A stretch of 49,800 nucleotides of DNA from JBBDWJ01 sp040902925 (GCA_040902925.1 JBBDWJ010000042.1:1-49800), one strand, 5' to 3'; positions 34,284 through 42,721 are shown, counted from the stretch's first letter. The notes: generated from the sequence alone by a model not told the origin. Program-made: numbers and translations.

Positions 34284-34894
34284 CGCGGCAGATATTCCTC
34301 GAAGTCCTCCAGTATGGCATCCGCGACCGAGATCGGCAGGTCGTGGCGGCGCCCGCCGGCATGGTCATAGTCTCGCTGCACCTGGCCCCAACTTTCGGAG
34401 AGCCCGGTTTGAATCTCGACAAGCCGCTGGTCGTCGATCTGCTCGCCCCGCTTGAAATTCAGTTCGCAGGCGAATACGCGGCCCGGATGGCGCGGATCGG
34501 CCAGCGGCATGCCGTATTTGCGGCAGATCAGTGGCCGGTGGTCATAAAGCGCGCAACGCCCATCGATGAGCGCGGCGCACGCCAACCGGGTTTCCGGCGA
34601 AGGCAGGTTGCCGCGCGCATCAAGATAGCCGTGCCGCTTCATGATCGCGTCGCGAGCAGGCCGGTAGGAGTGCGCGCGGCTTTCCAGCAGGCTCCGGGTG
34701 GCGGCCGGGAGCTCTTTGACAAAACACCAAACCTCAGCCGCCTCGATCTCGCTGATCTGGAACAGATGGTGACAGCAATCGGTGCAACCGGCTCTGCAGT
34801 GAATCCGGCTGACGTGCAGCTTTTGATTGCGGCGGAACTCCCCGGAGACGCGGACGCAGGCTTGCCGATAGTGTTCGAGGAAGGGATGACCCAT
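34280..34894 (-). CDS. YkgJ-family Fe-S or zinc cluster-binding protein
   Basis: 204-residue protein from ATG 34894 (MGHPFLEHYRQAC). An upstream start at 34927 is possible but adds an unlikely tail. It carries the family cysteine signature CRAGCTDCC near residues 33-41, and a second set C...GRCALYDHRPLICRKYGMP. These fit the CxxxCxxCC zinc/iron-chelating family (PF03692 type). A start codon overlap couples it to the long aldo/keto reductase downstream, so a redox partnership is plausible. Function of the family is largely unknown. Confidence 0.88.
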   Translation of the reverse strand: MGHPFLEHYRQACVRVSGEFRRNQKLHVSRIHCRAGCTDCCHHLFQISEIEAAEVWCFVKELPAATRSLLESRAHSYRPARDAIMKRHGYLDARGNLPSPETRLACAALIDGRCALYDHRPLICRKYGMPLADPRHPGRVFACELNFKRGEQIDDQRLVEIQTGLSESWGQVQRDYDHAGGRRHDLPISVADAILEDFEEYLPR

Positions 34895-35090
34895 GTTTCC
34901 CTCATCGGCGGATGGCCCCCGCAGCATTGGCGGCCACGCGCGAGCCGGCGGTGGCGAACAAGCGCCGCGTTGCCGGAAACCACCGGGCTCTACGAGAATC
35001 GGATTTGCCTTACTATCAGGAAATGCCTGCGGCCAAACCGGCCGCGCTCGCGCGGATGTCGTGGTGTTGATCGAAGATCGGGAGGATCAT

Positions 35091-36827
35091 GTGTTGCATT
35101 CTCGAAGTGGCGCCTATTTGTTCGTCATGGCGGTGCTCGCAGTGAGCCTGAGTTGTTCCACAAACGAAAGCCCTGATCAGCCGTTCGAGAATTTGGCGAA
35201 GCAGTATGTCGAAGACCTGCTCAAGCTCAACCCGGAGTTTGCAACAGCGCTGGGCGACCATCGCTACGACGGCCGGTTGGACGATTACAGTCTCGAAGGC
35301 GTCGACCGGAATCTCCAGCTTGAAAAAGATTATCAGCAACACCTATCAGCGATCGACCCAGCCGCGTTGAACGAAATCAATAGCATTGACTACGAAATCC
35401 TGAAAGCACAAATCGAGGGCTCTATTTTCTCCATCGAGAAGCTGCGCGAGCACGAATGGAACCCGATGCGATACAACCTCGGCGGTGCGGTATACGGGCT
35501 GCTGGCGCGCGAGTTCGCGCCACTCGAACAGCGCCTCCGCAGTGTCCATGAACGGCTAAAGGCGGTGCCGGCGGCTCTGGAAGCGGCCAAGACGAACCTT
35601 CAGAATCCGCCGAAGGTGCACACCGAAACCGCCATCCTCCAGAATCAGGGAACAGTCGGCCTGGTGCGCGACGAGCTCAACCGGTTTCTCGATCAGGCGC
35701 CGGCGTTGAAGGATGAGATCGCACCGGCGCAGCAAGCCGCCGTCGAGGCGCTCGAAGCCTACGGGAAGTGGCTGGAATCCGACCTGCTGCCGCGCTCCGG
35801 CGGTGAATTTCGATTGGGTGAGGAAAAGTTCCGCGCCAAGCTGGCCCACACGCTCGACTCCGGCCTTTCGATGGAGGAAATCCTGGAGCGCGCCGAGCAG
35901 CGCCTTGCCGAAACCCATGAGGCGATGTATGAGACCGCCCTGCCGCTCTACAAGGGCTACTTCCCGAACGCGCCGGCCGCGCAGTCGGAAGAGCACAAGC
36001 TGGTCATCAAAGCGGTCCTCGACAAACTCGCCGAAAACCAGCCCTCCGACGACACCATCTTCGACCAAGCCCGCCGGGACCTCGAAGAGACGACCAATTT
36101 CGTGCGCGACAACCAGCTCGTCGGCCTGCCCAGCGAGCCGGTCGAGATCATCGTCATGCCCGAGTTCCAGCGCGGCGTCTCCGTCGCGTATTGCGACTCG
36201 CCCGGCCCGCTCGAAACCAATGGCGAGACGTTCTATGCGATCTCGCCGACCCCAGCGGACTGGAGCAAAGACCGCACGGCATCGTTCTATCGCGAATACA
36301 ACACCTACATGCTCAAAGACCTGACGATTCACGAGGCGATGCCAGGACACTATCTGCAACTAGCGCATTCCAACGCCTTCCAGGCTCCGACCATGACGCG
36401 GGCCATTTTCTACAGCGGTCCATTCGTCGAAGGCTGGGCGGTGTATGCCGAGCAATTGATGACCGAGCACGGTTACGGCGGCCCCGAAGTCAAGATGCAG
36501 CAGTTGAAGATGCTCACGCGCGCCATCCTGAACGCGATCCTCGACCAGAAAATTCATACGGCCGGCATGACCGAACAACAAGCGATGGACCTGATGACGA
36601 ACGAAGGCTTTCAGGAAGATGGCGAAGCGGCCGGCAAGTGGCGCCGGGCCTGTCTGACCTCAACGCAGCTTTCGACCTATTTCGTGGGCAACACCGAGGT
36701 GAACGACATTCGCAAAGCATACGAAGCGCAGCACGGCGCCATCACCGACTGGCGCGCGTTTCACGACAAGATGCTGTCGTTCGGCTCGCCTCCGGCCAAA
36801 TACATCAAGAGGATGATGGGGCTTTAG
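35091..36827 (+). CDS. DUF885 family metallopeptidase-like lipoprotein
   Basis: 578-residue protein. GTG 35091 follows GGAGG at 5 nt and begins an export signal (LFVMAVLAVSLSC) ending at a cysteine, so it is probably a lipoprotein; the lipobox is not ideal. The frame is open to 34893, but that part is not signal-like and overlaps the divergent YkgJ start. The DUF885 body has PEFATALGDHRYDGRLDD near the N-terminus. The HExxxGH zinc motif HEAMPGH lies at 414-420, followed by a downstream Glu in PFVEGWAVYAEQL. Family members are predicted zinc carboxypeptidases of the periplasm. It ends before a long inverted repeat. Confidence 0.9.
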   Translation: MLHSRSGAYLFVMAVLAVSLSCSTNESPDQPFENLAKQYVEDLLKLNPEFATALGDHRYDGRLDDYSLEGVDRNLQLEKDYQQHLSAIDPAALNEINSIDYEILKAQIEGSIFSIEKLREHEWNPMRYNLGGAVYGLLAREFAPLEQRLRSVHERLKAVPAALEAAKTNLQNPPKVHTETAILQNQGTVGLVRDELNRFLDQAPALKDEIAPAQQAAVEALEAYGKWLESDLLPRSGGEFRLGEEKFRAKLAHTLDSGLSMEEILERAEQRLAETHEAMYETALPLYKGYFPNAPAAQSEEHKLVIKAVLDKLAENQPSDDTIFDQARRDLEETTNFVRDNQLVGLPSEPVEIIVMPEFQRGVSVAYCDSPGPLETNGETFYAISPTPADWSKDRTASFYREYNTYMLKDLTIHEAMPGHYLQLAHSNAFQAPTMTRAIFYSGPFVEGWAVYAEQLMTEHGYGGPEVKMQQLKMLTRAILNAILDQKIHTAGMTEQQAMDLMTNEGFQEDGEAAGKWRRACLTSTQLSTYFVGNTEVNDIRKAYEAQHGAITDWRAFHDKMLSFGSPPAKYIKRMMGL

Positions 36828-36844
36828 GCAGGGATCAGGTGTCG

Positions 36845-36866
36845 GGTTTCAGGTGCCAGGTTTCAG
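36845..36866 (+). repeat. 22-bp intergenic repeat unit, left copy
   Basis: Unit built of GGTTTCAGGTGCC plus AGGTTTCAG. An exact inverted copy lies at 37020-37041, with 153 bp between. Partial extra copies (GTGTCGGG, GGTGCCAGG-like) surround it. The pair lies between the convergent ends of the DUF885 and RmlD-like genes. Confidence 0.75.
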
Positions 36867-37019
36867 TGGTAGAAGCGGTCCCGGGTGTCGGGCGCTAGGT
36901 GGCAGGTGTCCGCTGGACGGCCGGAACAGTTTCGCGAAAAGATGCCGGATGACGCACGGTTAGCGCCCTCGGCATCTGCCCTAAACTGCGCGTGGTCTCG
37001 ACGCCCTATCCCCTGGCAC

Positions 37020-37041
37020 CTGAAACCTGGCACCTGAAACC
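37020..37041 (-). repeat. 22-bp intergenic repeat unit, right inverted copy
   Basis: Exact reverse complement of 36845-36866. It may form a large hairpin in either transcript and reduce convergent read-through; there is no T-run typical of an intrinsic terminator. Confidence 0.75.
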
Positions 37042-37050
37042 AGGCAACAC

Positions 37051-37935
37051 CTACTCTTCTCGTCGCGGAGCCGTCACCCGCTCGCGCTGTTCCATGTAAT
37101 CCCGCAGTGCGTCATCGAGCGACGGCATCGGCGCGAGCCCGAGTTTCTCGATCTTCGCGTTGGACAGCGCCGCTTGGCGCGGCCGGCGGGCAGGCGTCGA
37201 ATAGTTCTCGTGATTCGTCGGTTGAATGTCCGCTTCGAGGCCGGCAAACTCCAAAATCTTCCTTGCGTAGCTATACCACGAGACCGCAACACCGCCGCCA
37301 ATGTGGTAGAGCCCGTGCGGAGCGCGTTCGAACAGATCAAGGCTCCGCGAAGCCAACGCCGGAGCATAAGTCGGTGTCGCGAAAAAATCATCGACGACCC
37401 GCAGCGGCGCTCCCTCTCGCGCTTTGCGCATAATCAGCTCGGGAAAATTACTATGGCGCGTAAAGCGGCCCGCGGGACCGAATACTCCGGCCACGCGCAC
37501 CACGTACAACGACTCGCACTGCGCGCGGGCGTATAACTCTCCGGCCAGTTTCGAAACAGCATAAGACGAAGGAGGGTTCGGAGTATCCTCTTCGACGTAC
37601 GGCGAGCCCTTCTCGCCGTCAAAAACGTGGTCGGTGGAGAAATGCAGAAGCGTCGCGCCGGCATCCCGGCAGGCCGCGGCCAGCGTCCGCACCGCCAGCC
37701 CGTTAATCTTCATCGCGACTTCCGGCTCTTTTTCGGCGAGATCGACTTTGTTGTACGCGGCGCAATTGATGACCCATTGCGGCTGGTGCTCTTGAAAAGC
37801 AGCGTCAACGGCGGCGACATCGGTGATGTCGAGCTGGCGGCGTCCCAGCGCGGTCACGATATGACTGCGCCGGCGCAGCTCGTCGACGATTTCGGCCCCC
37901 AGTTGGCCGCCGGCCCCTAATACCAATGCTCGCAA
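37051..37935 (-). CDS. rfbD: dTDP-4-dehydrorhamnose reductase-like (RmlD family)
   Basis: 294-residue extended SDR. Start TTG 37935 is preferred: GAGGGAG lies 6 nt upstream and the Rossmann motif LVLGAGGQLG begins at residue 4, whereas the longer frame to 38097 adds non-conserved sequence. Further motifs: CAAYNKVDLAEKEPE, a strand leading to STDHVFDG, and the SDR YxxxK in SSYAVSKLAGE. RmlD normally makes dTDP-L-rhamnose, but no rmlABC genes are adjacent, so it may act on another NDP-sugar. It is divergent from the adenosine-specific kinase gene with 192 bp between. Confidence 0.88.
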   Translation of the reverse strand: MRALVLGAGGQLGAEIVDELRRRSHIVTALGRRQLDITDVAAVDAAFQEHQPQWVINCAAYNKVDLAEKEPEVAMKINGLAVRTLAAACRDAGATLLHFSTDHVFDGEKGSPYVEEDTPNPPSSYAVSKLAGELYARAQCESLYVVRVAGVFGPAGRFTRHSNFPELIMRKAREGAPLRVVDDFFATPTYAPALASRSLDLFERAPHGLYHIGGGVAVSWYSYARKILEFAGLEADIQPTNHENYSTPARRPRQAALSNAKIEKLGLAPMPSLDDALRDYMEQRERVTAPRREE

Positions 37936-38127
37936 GAGCGTCTCCCTCGCTTGACTGAAAACAGGGATTGTACCACCGGGCGAGCAGGTTTCTTGAAACC
38001 CGGCTGTCACGTGCGCCGAACGCGCCCAAGGGATAGAAGCAGTTCCGTGAGTTCCGCGACGTGCCAACCGCCTACAATGGGAATTTCGAGAGCACAACTC
38101 TTCGCTGGCGGTTCACGAGACCTATCC

Positions 38128-38610
38128 ATGGAACTGAAAACCATCCGCATGCAAATCCCGGAGGGGGCCAATCTCATCCTGGGCCAATCTCATTTCATCA
38201 AGACGGTCGAAGACCTCTACGAAGCCGTTGTCGAAACAGCTCCTCACATGAAGTTCGGCCTGGCGTTCAACGAGGCTTCCGGCGACCGGCTCGTCCGTCT
38301 GGAGGGCAACGACCTCGAGCTGCGAAAGACCGCCGCCGACAACGCCCTGGCCTTGGGCGCCGGGCATTGTTTTGTACTGCTCATCCGCGAGGGCTTCCCG
38401 ATCAACATCCTGCATCGCGTCAAAGACTGCCAGGAGGTGGTGACACTGTTTTGCGCCACCGCGAATCCGGTCGAGGTAATCCTAGCCAAAACGGAACAAG
38501 GCTGCGGCATTCTCGGAGTCATCGACGGCCACAGCCCGGCCGGAGTCGAAAAAGAAGAGGACGTCCGCAATCGCCACGACCTGTTGCGGAAGTTTGGTTA
38601 CAAGCGTTAG
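38128..38610 (+). CDS. Adenosine-specific kinase family protein (DUF355)
   Basis: 160-residue protein starting MELKTIRMQIPEGANLILGQSHFIKTVEDLYEA. This, with FGLAFNEASGDRLVRLEGND, HCFVLLIREGFPINIL and GVIDGHSPAGVEKEEDVRNR, fits the archaeal/bacterial DUF355 (adenosine-specific kinase) family. Length is normal (about 160). The biochemical name rests on structural work on an archaeal member; its role in bacteria is unclear. ATG 38128 is preferred over upstream in-frame starts, because conservation begins there. It is convergent with the beta-lactamase gene. Confidence 0.9.
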   Translation: MELKTIRMQIPEGANLILGQSHFIKTVEDLYEAVVETAPHMKFGLAFNEASGDRLVRLEGNDLELRKTAADNALALGAGHCFVLLIREGFPINILHRVKDCQEVVTLFCATANPVEVILAKTEQGCGILGVIDGHSPAGVEKEEDVRNRHDLLRKFGYKR

Positions 38611-38652
38611 CAGCGTCCGACGCCATGGGCTGGAAGAGCACGGGTGGTGGCC

Positions 38653-38672
38653 GGGAGCGGCATGTCGCTCCC
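38653..38672. repeat. Short hairpin between convergent genes
   Basis: GGGAGCG-GCATGT-CGCTCCC, a 7-bp perfect stem with 6-nt loop, between the adenosine-kinase and beta-lactamase gene ends. It is a candidate transcript end; no T-run is seen. Confidence 0.45.
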
Positions 38673-38788
38673 CTGCCACTCAAGCAATCGCAGGTCAGAG
38701 GGGAGGTTCAAAGGTAGTTGGGAATCTCTGAGACAGTTGGCCGTGCCCTCCGCCACGAGGCCTCCGTCCCCTAGCAGGTGAAAGAATG

Positions 38789-39691
38789 CTAACGCGATGA
38801 GGCATAGAGATAGACCAACTCCGAGATGGCGGACCCCGTCTCTATGGCTTCGTTGCGCGCATCGCCGAAATCGCGCATGAGGATCACGAGCCCGTAAGCG
38901 CGTCCGCCGGGCAGTTCGACGATGCCCGCGTCGTGCTCGACCCAAGAGATCGAACCGGTCTTGTGAGCCACTACGGCGCCCGCGTCGCGCGGAATACCCC
39001 GCCCAATCATCGAAGACAACTCCTGTGCGCGCAGGATGTCGATCATGCGGCGGCGGCTTTGCGAATCGAACAACTCCGAATTGCGGCAGGCGATCATCAC
39101 CGCGAGCATGCCGCGCGCCGAGCACTCGTTGTTGAGCCCAGCCTCGTACGCCTTGGTATCCTCGACGCCGCGCCGCACGAAGACGTCTTCAACCCCGAGC
39201 GCCGCTAGCAGATCCATGACGCGCGCCGCCGGAACAATCTCCATCACGAGGTCAGTGGCCACATTGTCCGAGCGGGTGATCATCAGCCGGACCAATTCCA
39301 GCAAGCTCACCGTGCTGCCGGCTTGCGCGGCGAGCGGCCCGTTGGGGTCGAATTCGATCGAGAACGGCGAGCCATCGACCAGGCTGGCGAAAGAGTTTTT
39401 CACCGTAACCTGTCGATCGAGATCCAACTCGCGGCGCCCGGCCAGATGAAACGCCGCCATCATCACGGGGACCTTCATCAACGAAGCGGCGTGAGTGCGG
39501 CCGTCGGCGTTGAGCAGCAACCTTTGCCCGGAGGAGAGGTCCTCGAAGGCGACGCTGTAAACGCCTGGCCGCCCTGCGATGCGTTGTTGAATGTTGGCCT
39601 CGAGTTCCGCAAGGGAACGGGGGCCGTCGGCCCCGGCGAGAATCCCGGCAAAAAACGAAAACAGAACGGCGCAAGTAGACAAACGAAACAT
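38789..39691 (-). CDS. Class A beta-lactamase-like serine hydrolase (exported)
   Basis: 300-residue protein with a signal peptide (MFRLSTCAVLFSFFAG...). The frame is open to 39949, but ATG 39691 is the sensible start. Active-site motifs: SLMK (S70, K73), SDN (141-143), an omega-loop Glu candidate near 177-183, and HKTG (243-246). These fit the Beta-lactamase2 family, which includes true class A enzymes and uncharacterised homologues in environmental bacteria. It may hydrolyse beta-lactams or another periplasmic amide. It is divergent from a metallo-beta-lactamase-fold gene (88 bp between starts). Confidence 0.88.
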   Translation of the reverse strand: MFRLSTCAVLFSFFAGILAGADGPRSLAELEANIQQRIAGRPGVYSVAFEDLSSGQRLLLNADGRTHAASLMKVPVMMAAFHLAGRRELDLDRQVTVKNSFASLVDGSPFSIEFDPNGPLAAQAGSTVSLLELVRLMITRSDNVATDLVMEIVPAARVMDLLAALGVEDVFVRRGVEDTKAYEAGLNNECSARGMLAVMIACRNSELFDSQSRRRMIDILRAQELSSMIGRGIPRDAGAVVAHKTGSISWVEHDAGIVELPGGRAYGLVILMRDFGDARNEAIETGSAISELVYLYASSR

Positions 39692-39779
39692 AGGATGCCT
39701 TGAATAAGAACTCCCCTTTACGAATACCCCACCTACGACGCCCTGCGCTAGACTAGAGACCGCCCGGAGGGCCTTGTTC

Positions 39780-40757
39780 ATGAGGATTCGCCGTTTACTT
39801 CTGGTAGCGCCGTTTGTCGCGCTGGTGTCGCTTGCCCTTTGGGTTTCCCGCAGCGAAGCGGAACCCGGCACGGTTAAGGAAATTGTACCCGGAGTCTGGT
39901 TCCGCGAAGGCGAGATCCAGCAGATGGGCCACTGCAACAACGTCATCATCGAGATGAAGGACTATCTCATCGTCATCGACGCCAACTTCCCGAGCGGCGC
40001 CGAACTCGCCCTTGCGGCGGCGAAGAAAGTCTCCTCAAAGCCGGTTCGCTACGTTTTTGACACGCACCATCATGGCGATCACGCCTACGGCAATCCGGTG
40101 TGGACCAAAGCGGGCGCCACAACGCTCGCCTACGTCGGCGTGGCCGAGGAGATGCGCCGTTACGAGCCGGCCGGGTGGCAGGGCGCCGCTAAAAGCCGCA
40201 AGGACGTGGCGGCGCTGAACCTTTCGACCGCCGAGCCGCCGCAGAAGACGTTTGCGGAATCGCCGTTCGTCCTCGAAGACGACACCCGGCGCGTCGAATT
40301 CCATTTCTTCGGCTGGGCGCACACACGCGGCGACGGCTTCGCTTATCTGCCGAAGGAAAAGGTCCTCGCCAGCGGAGACGCTATCGTCAACGGCGCGTAT
40401 AATTTCACCGGCCACGGCAATACCGGCAACTGGCCTAACGTGCTGCGAAAGCTGAAAAGCACGCTCGACGTGCAGCACGTTCTGCCCGGCCACGGCGGCA
40501 CGGCTGGCCCGGAGCTGATCGACGGCCAGATGCGCTTCTTCGAAGAGATCAACAAAGCCGTCGAAGCTCAGTTCAAACAGAAAAAGAATATCAGCGAGGT
40601 CGTGACGGTTGAGGGCGGCCGCGGCGTGAAGACCACAATCCAACTGCCCGCAGCCGTCCAAAACTGGGTCGGCAACGGCTTCGCCGAGCAGGTCCGGGTG
40701 CGCTGGGCCGAGTTGGCCGCCGGCAAGCCCCACGGCGAGATATTGGGCGGCAAATAG
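39780..40757 (+). CDS. Exported metallo-beta-lactamase-fold hydrolase
   Basis: 325-residue protein with a signal sequence (MRIRRLLLVAPFVALVSLALW). ATG 39780 lies 9 nt after GGAGGG; a TTG two codons upstream is possible. It has the zinc motif HHHGDH (96-101, H96xH98xD100H101), a later His in GWAHTRGDGFAYLP, and LPGHGG near 240. Closest in architecture to quinoprotein-relay or SoxH-like MBL proteins. Whether it hydrolyses beta-lactams is not evident; the pairing with a serine beta-lactamase homologue is suggestive only. Confidence 0.88.
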   Translation: MRIRRLLLVAPFVALVSLALWVSRSEAEPGTVKEIVPGVWFREGEIQQMGHCNNVIIEMKDYLIVIDANFPSGAELALAAAKKVSSKPVRYVFDTHHHGDHAYGNPVWTKAGATTLAYVGVAEEMRRYEPAGWQGAAKSRKDVAALNLSTAEPPQKTFAESPFVLEDDTRRVEFHFFGWAHTRGDGFAYLPKEKVLASGDAIVNGAYNFTGHGNTGNWPNVLRKLKSTLDVQHVLPGHGGTAGPELIDGQMRFFEEINKAVEAQFKQKKNISEVVTVEGGRGVKTTIQLPAAVQNWVGNGFAEQVRVRWAELAAGKPHGEILGGK

Positions 40758-40801
40758 GCGCACCCTAAAGTCAATCCGCTCGCCGGCCGATCGGTGCCGG
40801 T

Positions 40802-41278
40802 ATGCTACCTGCGCTGGCAAACCTGACACCGGCCGCCGCCAATCTAGTGCCCGCGGCGGCGCTGCTCGGCTCCGTCACAGGCGCGATCGGCCTTTGGATT
40901 AGCCTATACATCGCGCTGAGTCTGTCGTTGGCCTTGTGCTGGATCCTGCTGGTCACCTTCGGCCGGATTTACGCACGAAAAACAAGCCGGGCAGCCCATT
41001 CCCGGACGCCCGGCCCCGGGGTGAGCCTATCTCTGGGTTTGCGATTTTGGCAGCAACCGCCCGATACGTTCGGCACCGAGCTTCGCGAGACGTTAGGCTC
41101 CGAGCTTCGCGAGACATTGGGCGCCGAGCTTCGCGAGACATTGGGCGCCGAGTTTCGCGAGACATTGGGCCCTGGGCTTAGCGATACGTTGGGAAACGAA
41201 CTCCGCGACCTTCGGAGCTCACTGTTCGAGATGGAACCGGGTAAAAAAAAAGAGCCCGCCCATCATCCCTCGCGTTGA
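40802..41278 (+). CDS. Hypothetical membrane protein with 8-residue ELRETLGx repeats
   Basis: 158-residue unrecognised protein. Two hydrophobic segments (about 8-28 and 30-54) are followed by a basic stretch, then five copies of an eight-residue unit (ELRETLGS, ELRETLGA, ELRETLGA, EFRETLGP, GLSDTLGN; residues 93-132), and a Lys-rich end. The last codons coincide with the A-run and stem of the opposite-strand terminator, which may mean the ORF end is incidental. No clear Shine-Dalgarno precedes ATG 40802. The repeat unit is amphipathic and could form a long helix. Moderate certainty that it is expressed. Confidence 0.55.
   Translation: MLPALANLTPAAANLVPAAALLGSVTGAIGLWISLYIALSLSLALCWILLVTFGRIYARKTSRAAHSRTPGPGVSLSLGLRFWQQPPDTFGTELRETLGSELRETLGAELRETLGAEFRETLGPGLSDTLGNELRDLRSSLFEMEPGKKKEPAHHPSR
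41078..41197 (+). repeat. 24-bp tandem repeat, five units
   Basis: Direct units of 24 bp (core GAGCTTCGCGAGACATTGGG), the first four nearly identical and the fifth diverged. They are in frame and encode the ELRETLGx unit of the hypothetical protein at 40802. Confidence 0.9.
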
Positions 41279-41300
41279 AGCGGGTCATGATCAGGCGGGC
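41243..41300 (-). terminator. Intrinsic terminator of the peptidoglycan-binding gene
   Basis: Read on the minus strand: stem GCCCGCC (41294-41300) with GGCGGGC (41254-41260), extended inward by TGATCAT / ATGATG-type pairing, then a TCTTTTTTTTT run (complement of 41243-41253). It lies 45 bp after the stop of the minus-strand gene. Confidence 0.8.
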
Positions 41301-41344
41301 AGCGATCCAACACGGCGCTTCCGCGGATCAATAATGGCTAACCA

Positions 41345-41833
41345 TTACTCTACGCCGAGGCTTGCCGCGGTCTTCGCATCGACCTTTCCGGTCACCTCGA
41401 GTTCTTCGTCTTTCTGATATTCGCGAACGCCGGCGCGTGTCTGCGGGCCGGCGATACCGTCGATGGAACCCGCATAGTAGCCCTTGGCCTGAAGGGCGCG
41501 CTGCACTTCTCGAACGCGGTCCTCATCGCCCTCGGCGCCATCAAAGAAGTCGGCGATCGCGTGACCGGTCTTTGCCATTGCGTCGGCTGTTGCTTTGGCG
41601 GCAGTCGTCACGCCGCGCCCGGTGTGCTCGACGGCCGCGCCGATACCCTTGCCAGTGGCCTCGCCGGCTTTCTCAACGGACTTCTCTGTTGCGTTGCCGG
41701 CCTTGTCGAACTTATCTTTTTCCTGTTTCGATTCCTGGGTTTGCCGCTCTTCGGCGCTCTGCTGAGCGATCGCCGGAGCGGCCAACAGGGCGAAAGTACA
41801 AAAATTAACCATGGCGTATGAAATGCGTTTCAT
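41345..41833 (-). CDS. Exported peptidoglycan-binding (PG_binding_1) domain protein
   Basis: 162-residue protein. ATG 41833 follows AGGAGG at 6 nt; a longer frame to 41893 is disregarded. Signal peptide about 1-24 (ending PAIAQ). A charged Lys/Glu/Ala region with KAG and TGKGI repeats (about 25-95, probably helical) follows. The C-terminal domain, VREVQRALQAKGYYAGSIDGIAGPQTRAGVREYQ, is the classic peptidoglycan-binding type 1 fold. Probably a small periplasmic wall-associated protein. A good terminator follows. Confidence 0.9.
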   Translation of the reverse strand: MKRISYAMVNFCTFALLAAPAIAQQSAEERQTQESKQEKDKFDKAGNATEKSVEKAGEATGKGIGAAVEHTGRGVTTAAKATADAMAKTGHAIADFFDGAEGDEDRVREVQRALQAKGYYAGSIDGIAGPQTRAGVREYQKDEELEVTGKVDAKTAASLGVE

Positions 41834-41893
41834 TGTTGCCTCCTGAAGTCGTCTCAACGCGGGCGCAACAGAAATCTGTTTGCAGCTAGACAC

Positions 41894-42203
41894 TTATGGA
41901 GGTGACACTCGGAGGTGACACTCCGCGTCGCTATCAACTTGACACCGCGCCGCTTCGCTCCGTGACCCAGCAACGACGGGCGACCCTTTGAGGATCAACA
42001 AGCCAGCTCGCCCGCCCCAGCAACGGCAACCAGCTCTTGAACTCAACCTACAAGTCGAGTCCGTCTGCATCTCCAACGCTATGCGCCTCGCCCGCGGCCT
42101 CCCTCCACGGCAAGTCGGGACAGCGTCCGCCACGTGGCCTTCCTGTTGGCGGGTGATCCGCCCACGATCGCAGCCGCCCCAGCCTCTTGAGCATTTCTGT
42201 GAG
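41894..42203. other. Non-coding or eroded segment with IS-end-like repeats
   Basis: Begins with a perfect 13-bp tandem duplication (GGAGGTGACACTC at 41898-41910 and 41911-41923), then ATCAACTTGACACC. Such TGACAC-type repeats recall the multiple terminal repeats of IS21-like elements, but no istA/istB gene is present. The short open frames here have no support. Confidence 0.4.
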
Positions 42204-42614
42204 CTAGCCGTTTTCGACGCGCGCCTTGATGTCCGAGTACGCTGTGTTGATGAGCCTGCATAGCGCTGCGGCGTTTGTATCCGTTCCCGGTCTCAACTTC
42301 ACATGACGCATGAACTTGCCGCTGCCCTGCAACAAGTGAGCCGGGTCCGGCAGCGCTGCACCGTGAAAGAACCCTACGTTTACGTGCGAACTGAATGCAT
42401 TGACGTAGCCGAAGGGCGCATCCCCCAAACATGCAACCGGGCAGCCGTCATGGAAAACCTCCCGGACTTCGTCGCCGCATTTTCGCATCACCTCAAACCA
42501 CTGATGCGCGATGGCTCCCAATTCACCTGCATGCTCTTTCATCCAGGCATCGATCGCGGGGTCCCGCTCGACAGCGCCGTTGAATCGCAGCAATTCCGTT
42601 CTCATCGTCTCCAC
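42204..42614 (-). CDS. DUF1801 (YdhG-like) domain protein
   Basis: 136-residue small alpha/beta protein. It contains AIDAWMKEHAGELGAIAHQWFEVMRKCGDEVREVFHDGCPVACLGDAPFGYVNAFSSHVNVGFFHGAAL, matching the pattern of DUF1801/YdhG domains (iron-chaperone/YjbR-like fold). Start is GTG 42614 or ATG 42605; GGAG lies between the two and is poorly spaced for either. Function of the family is not established. It is isolated, with no co-directional neighbour close by. Confidence 0.75.
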   Translation of the reverse strand: METMRTELLRFNGAVERDPAIDAWMKEHAGELGAIAHQWFEVMRKCGDEVREVFHDGCPVACLGDAPFGYVNAFSSHVNVGFFHGAALPDPAHLLQGSGKFMRHVKLRPGTDTNAAALCRLINTAYSDIKARVENG

Positions 42615-42721
42615 TTTTTTCGAGATCTACGGTTACGTAACACCTTACACGAGAAAAGCCACCGGCTTGTCTCGCCCGGAGGAGCGAAAGGGATGGACAC
42701 CCGGAACCGAGAGCGGCTCGG

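Noticed and set aside
32949..34370. 473-codon plus-strand frame over the aldo/keto reductase
   Set aside because: Shadow; the reductase tetrad and YkgJ cysteines are on the minus strand.
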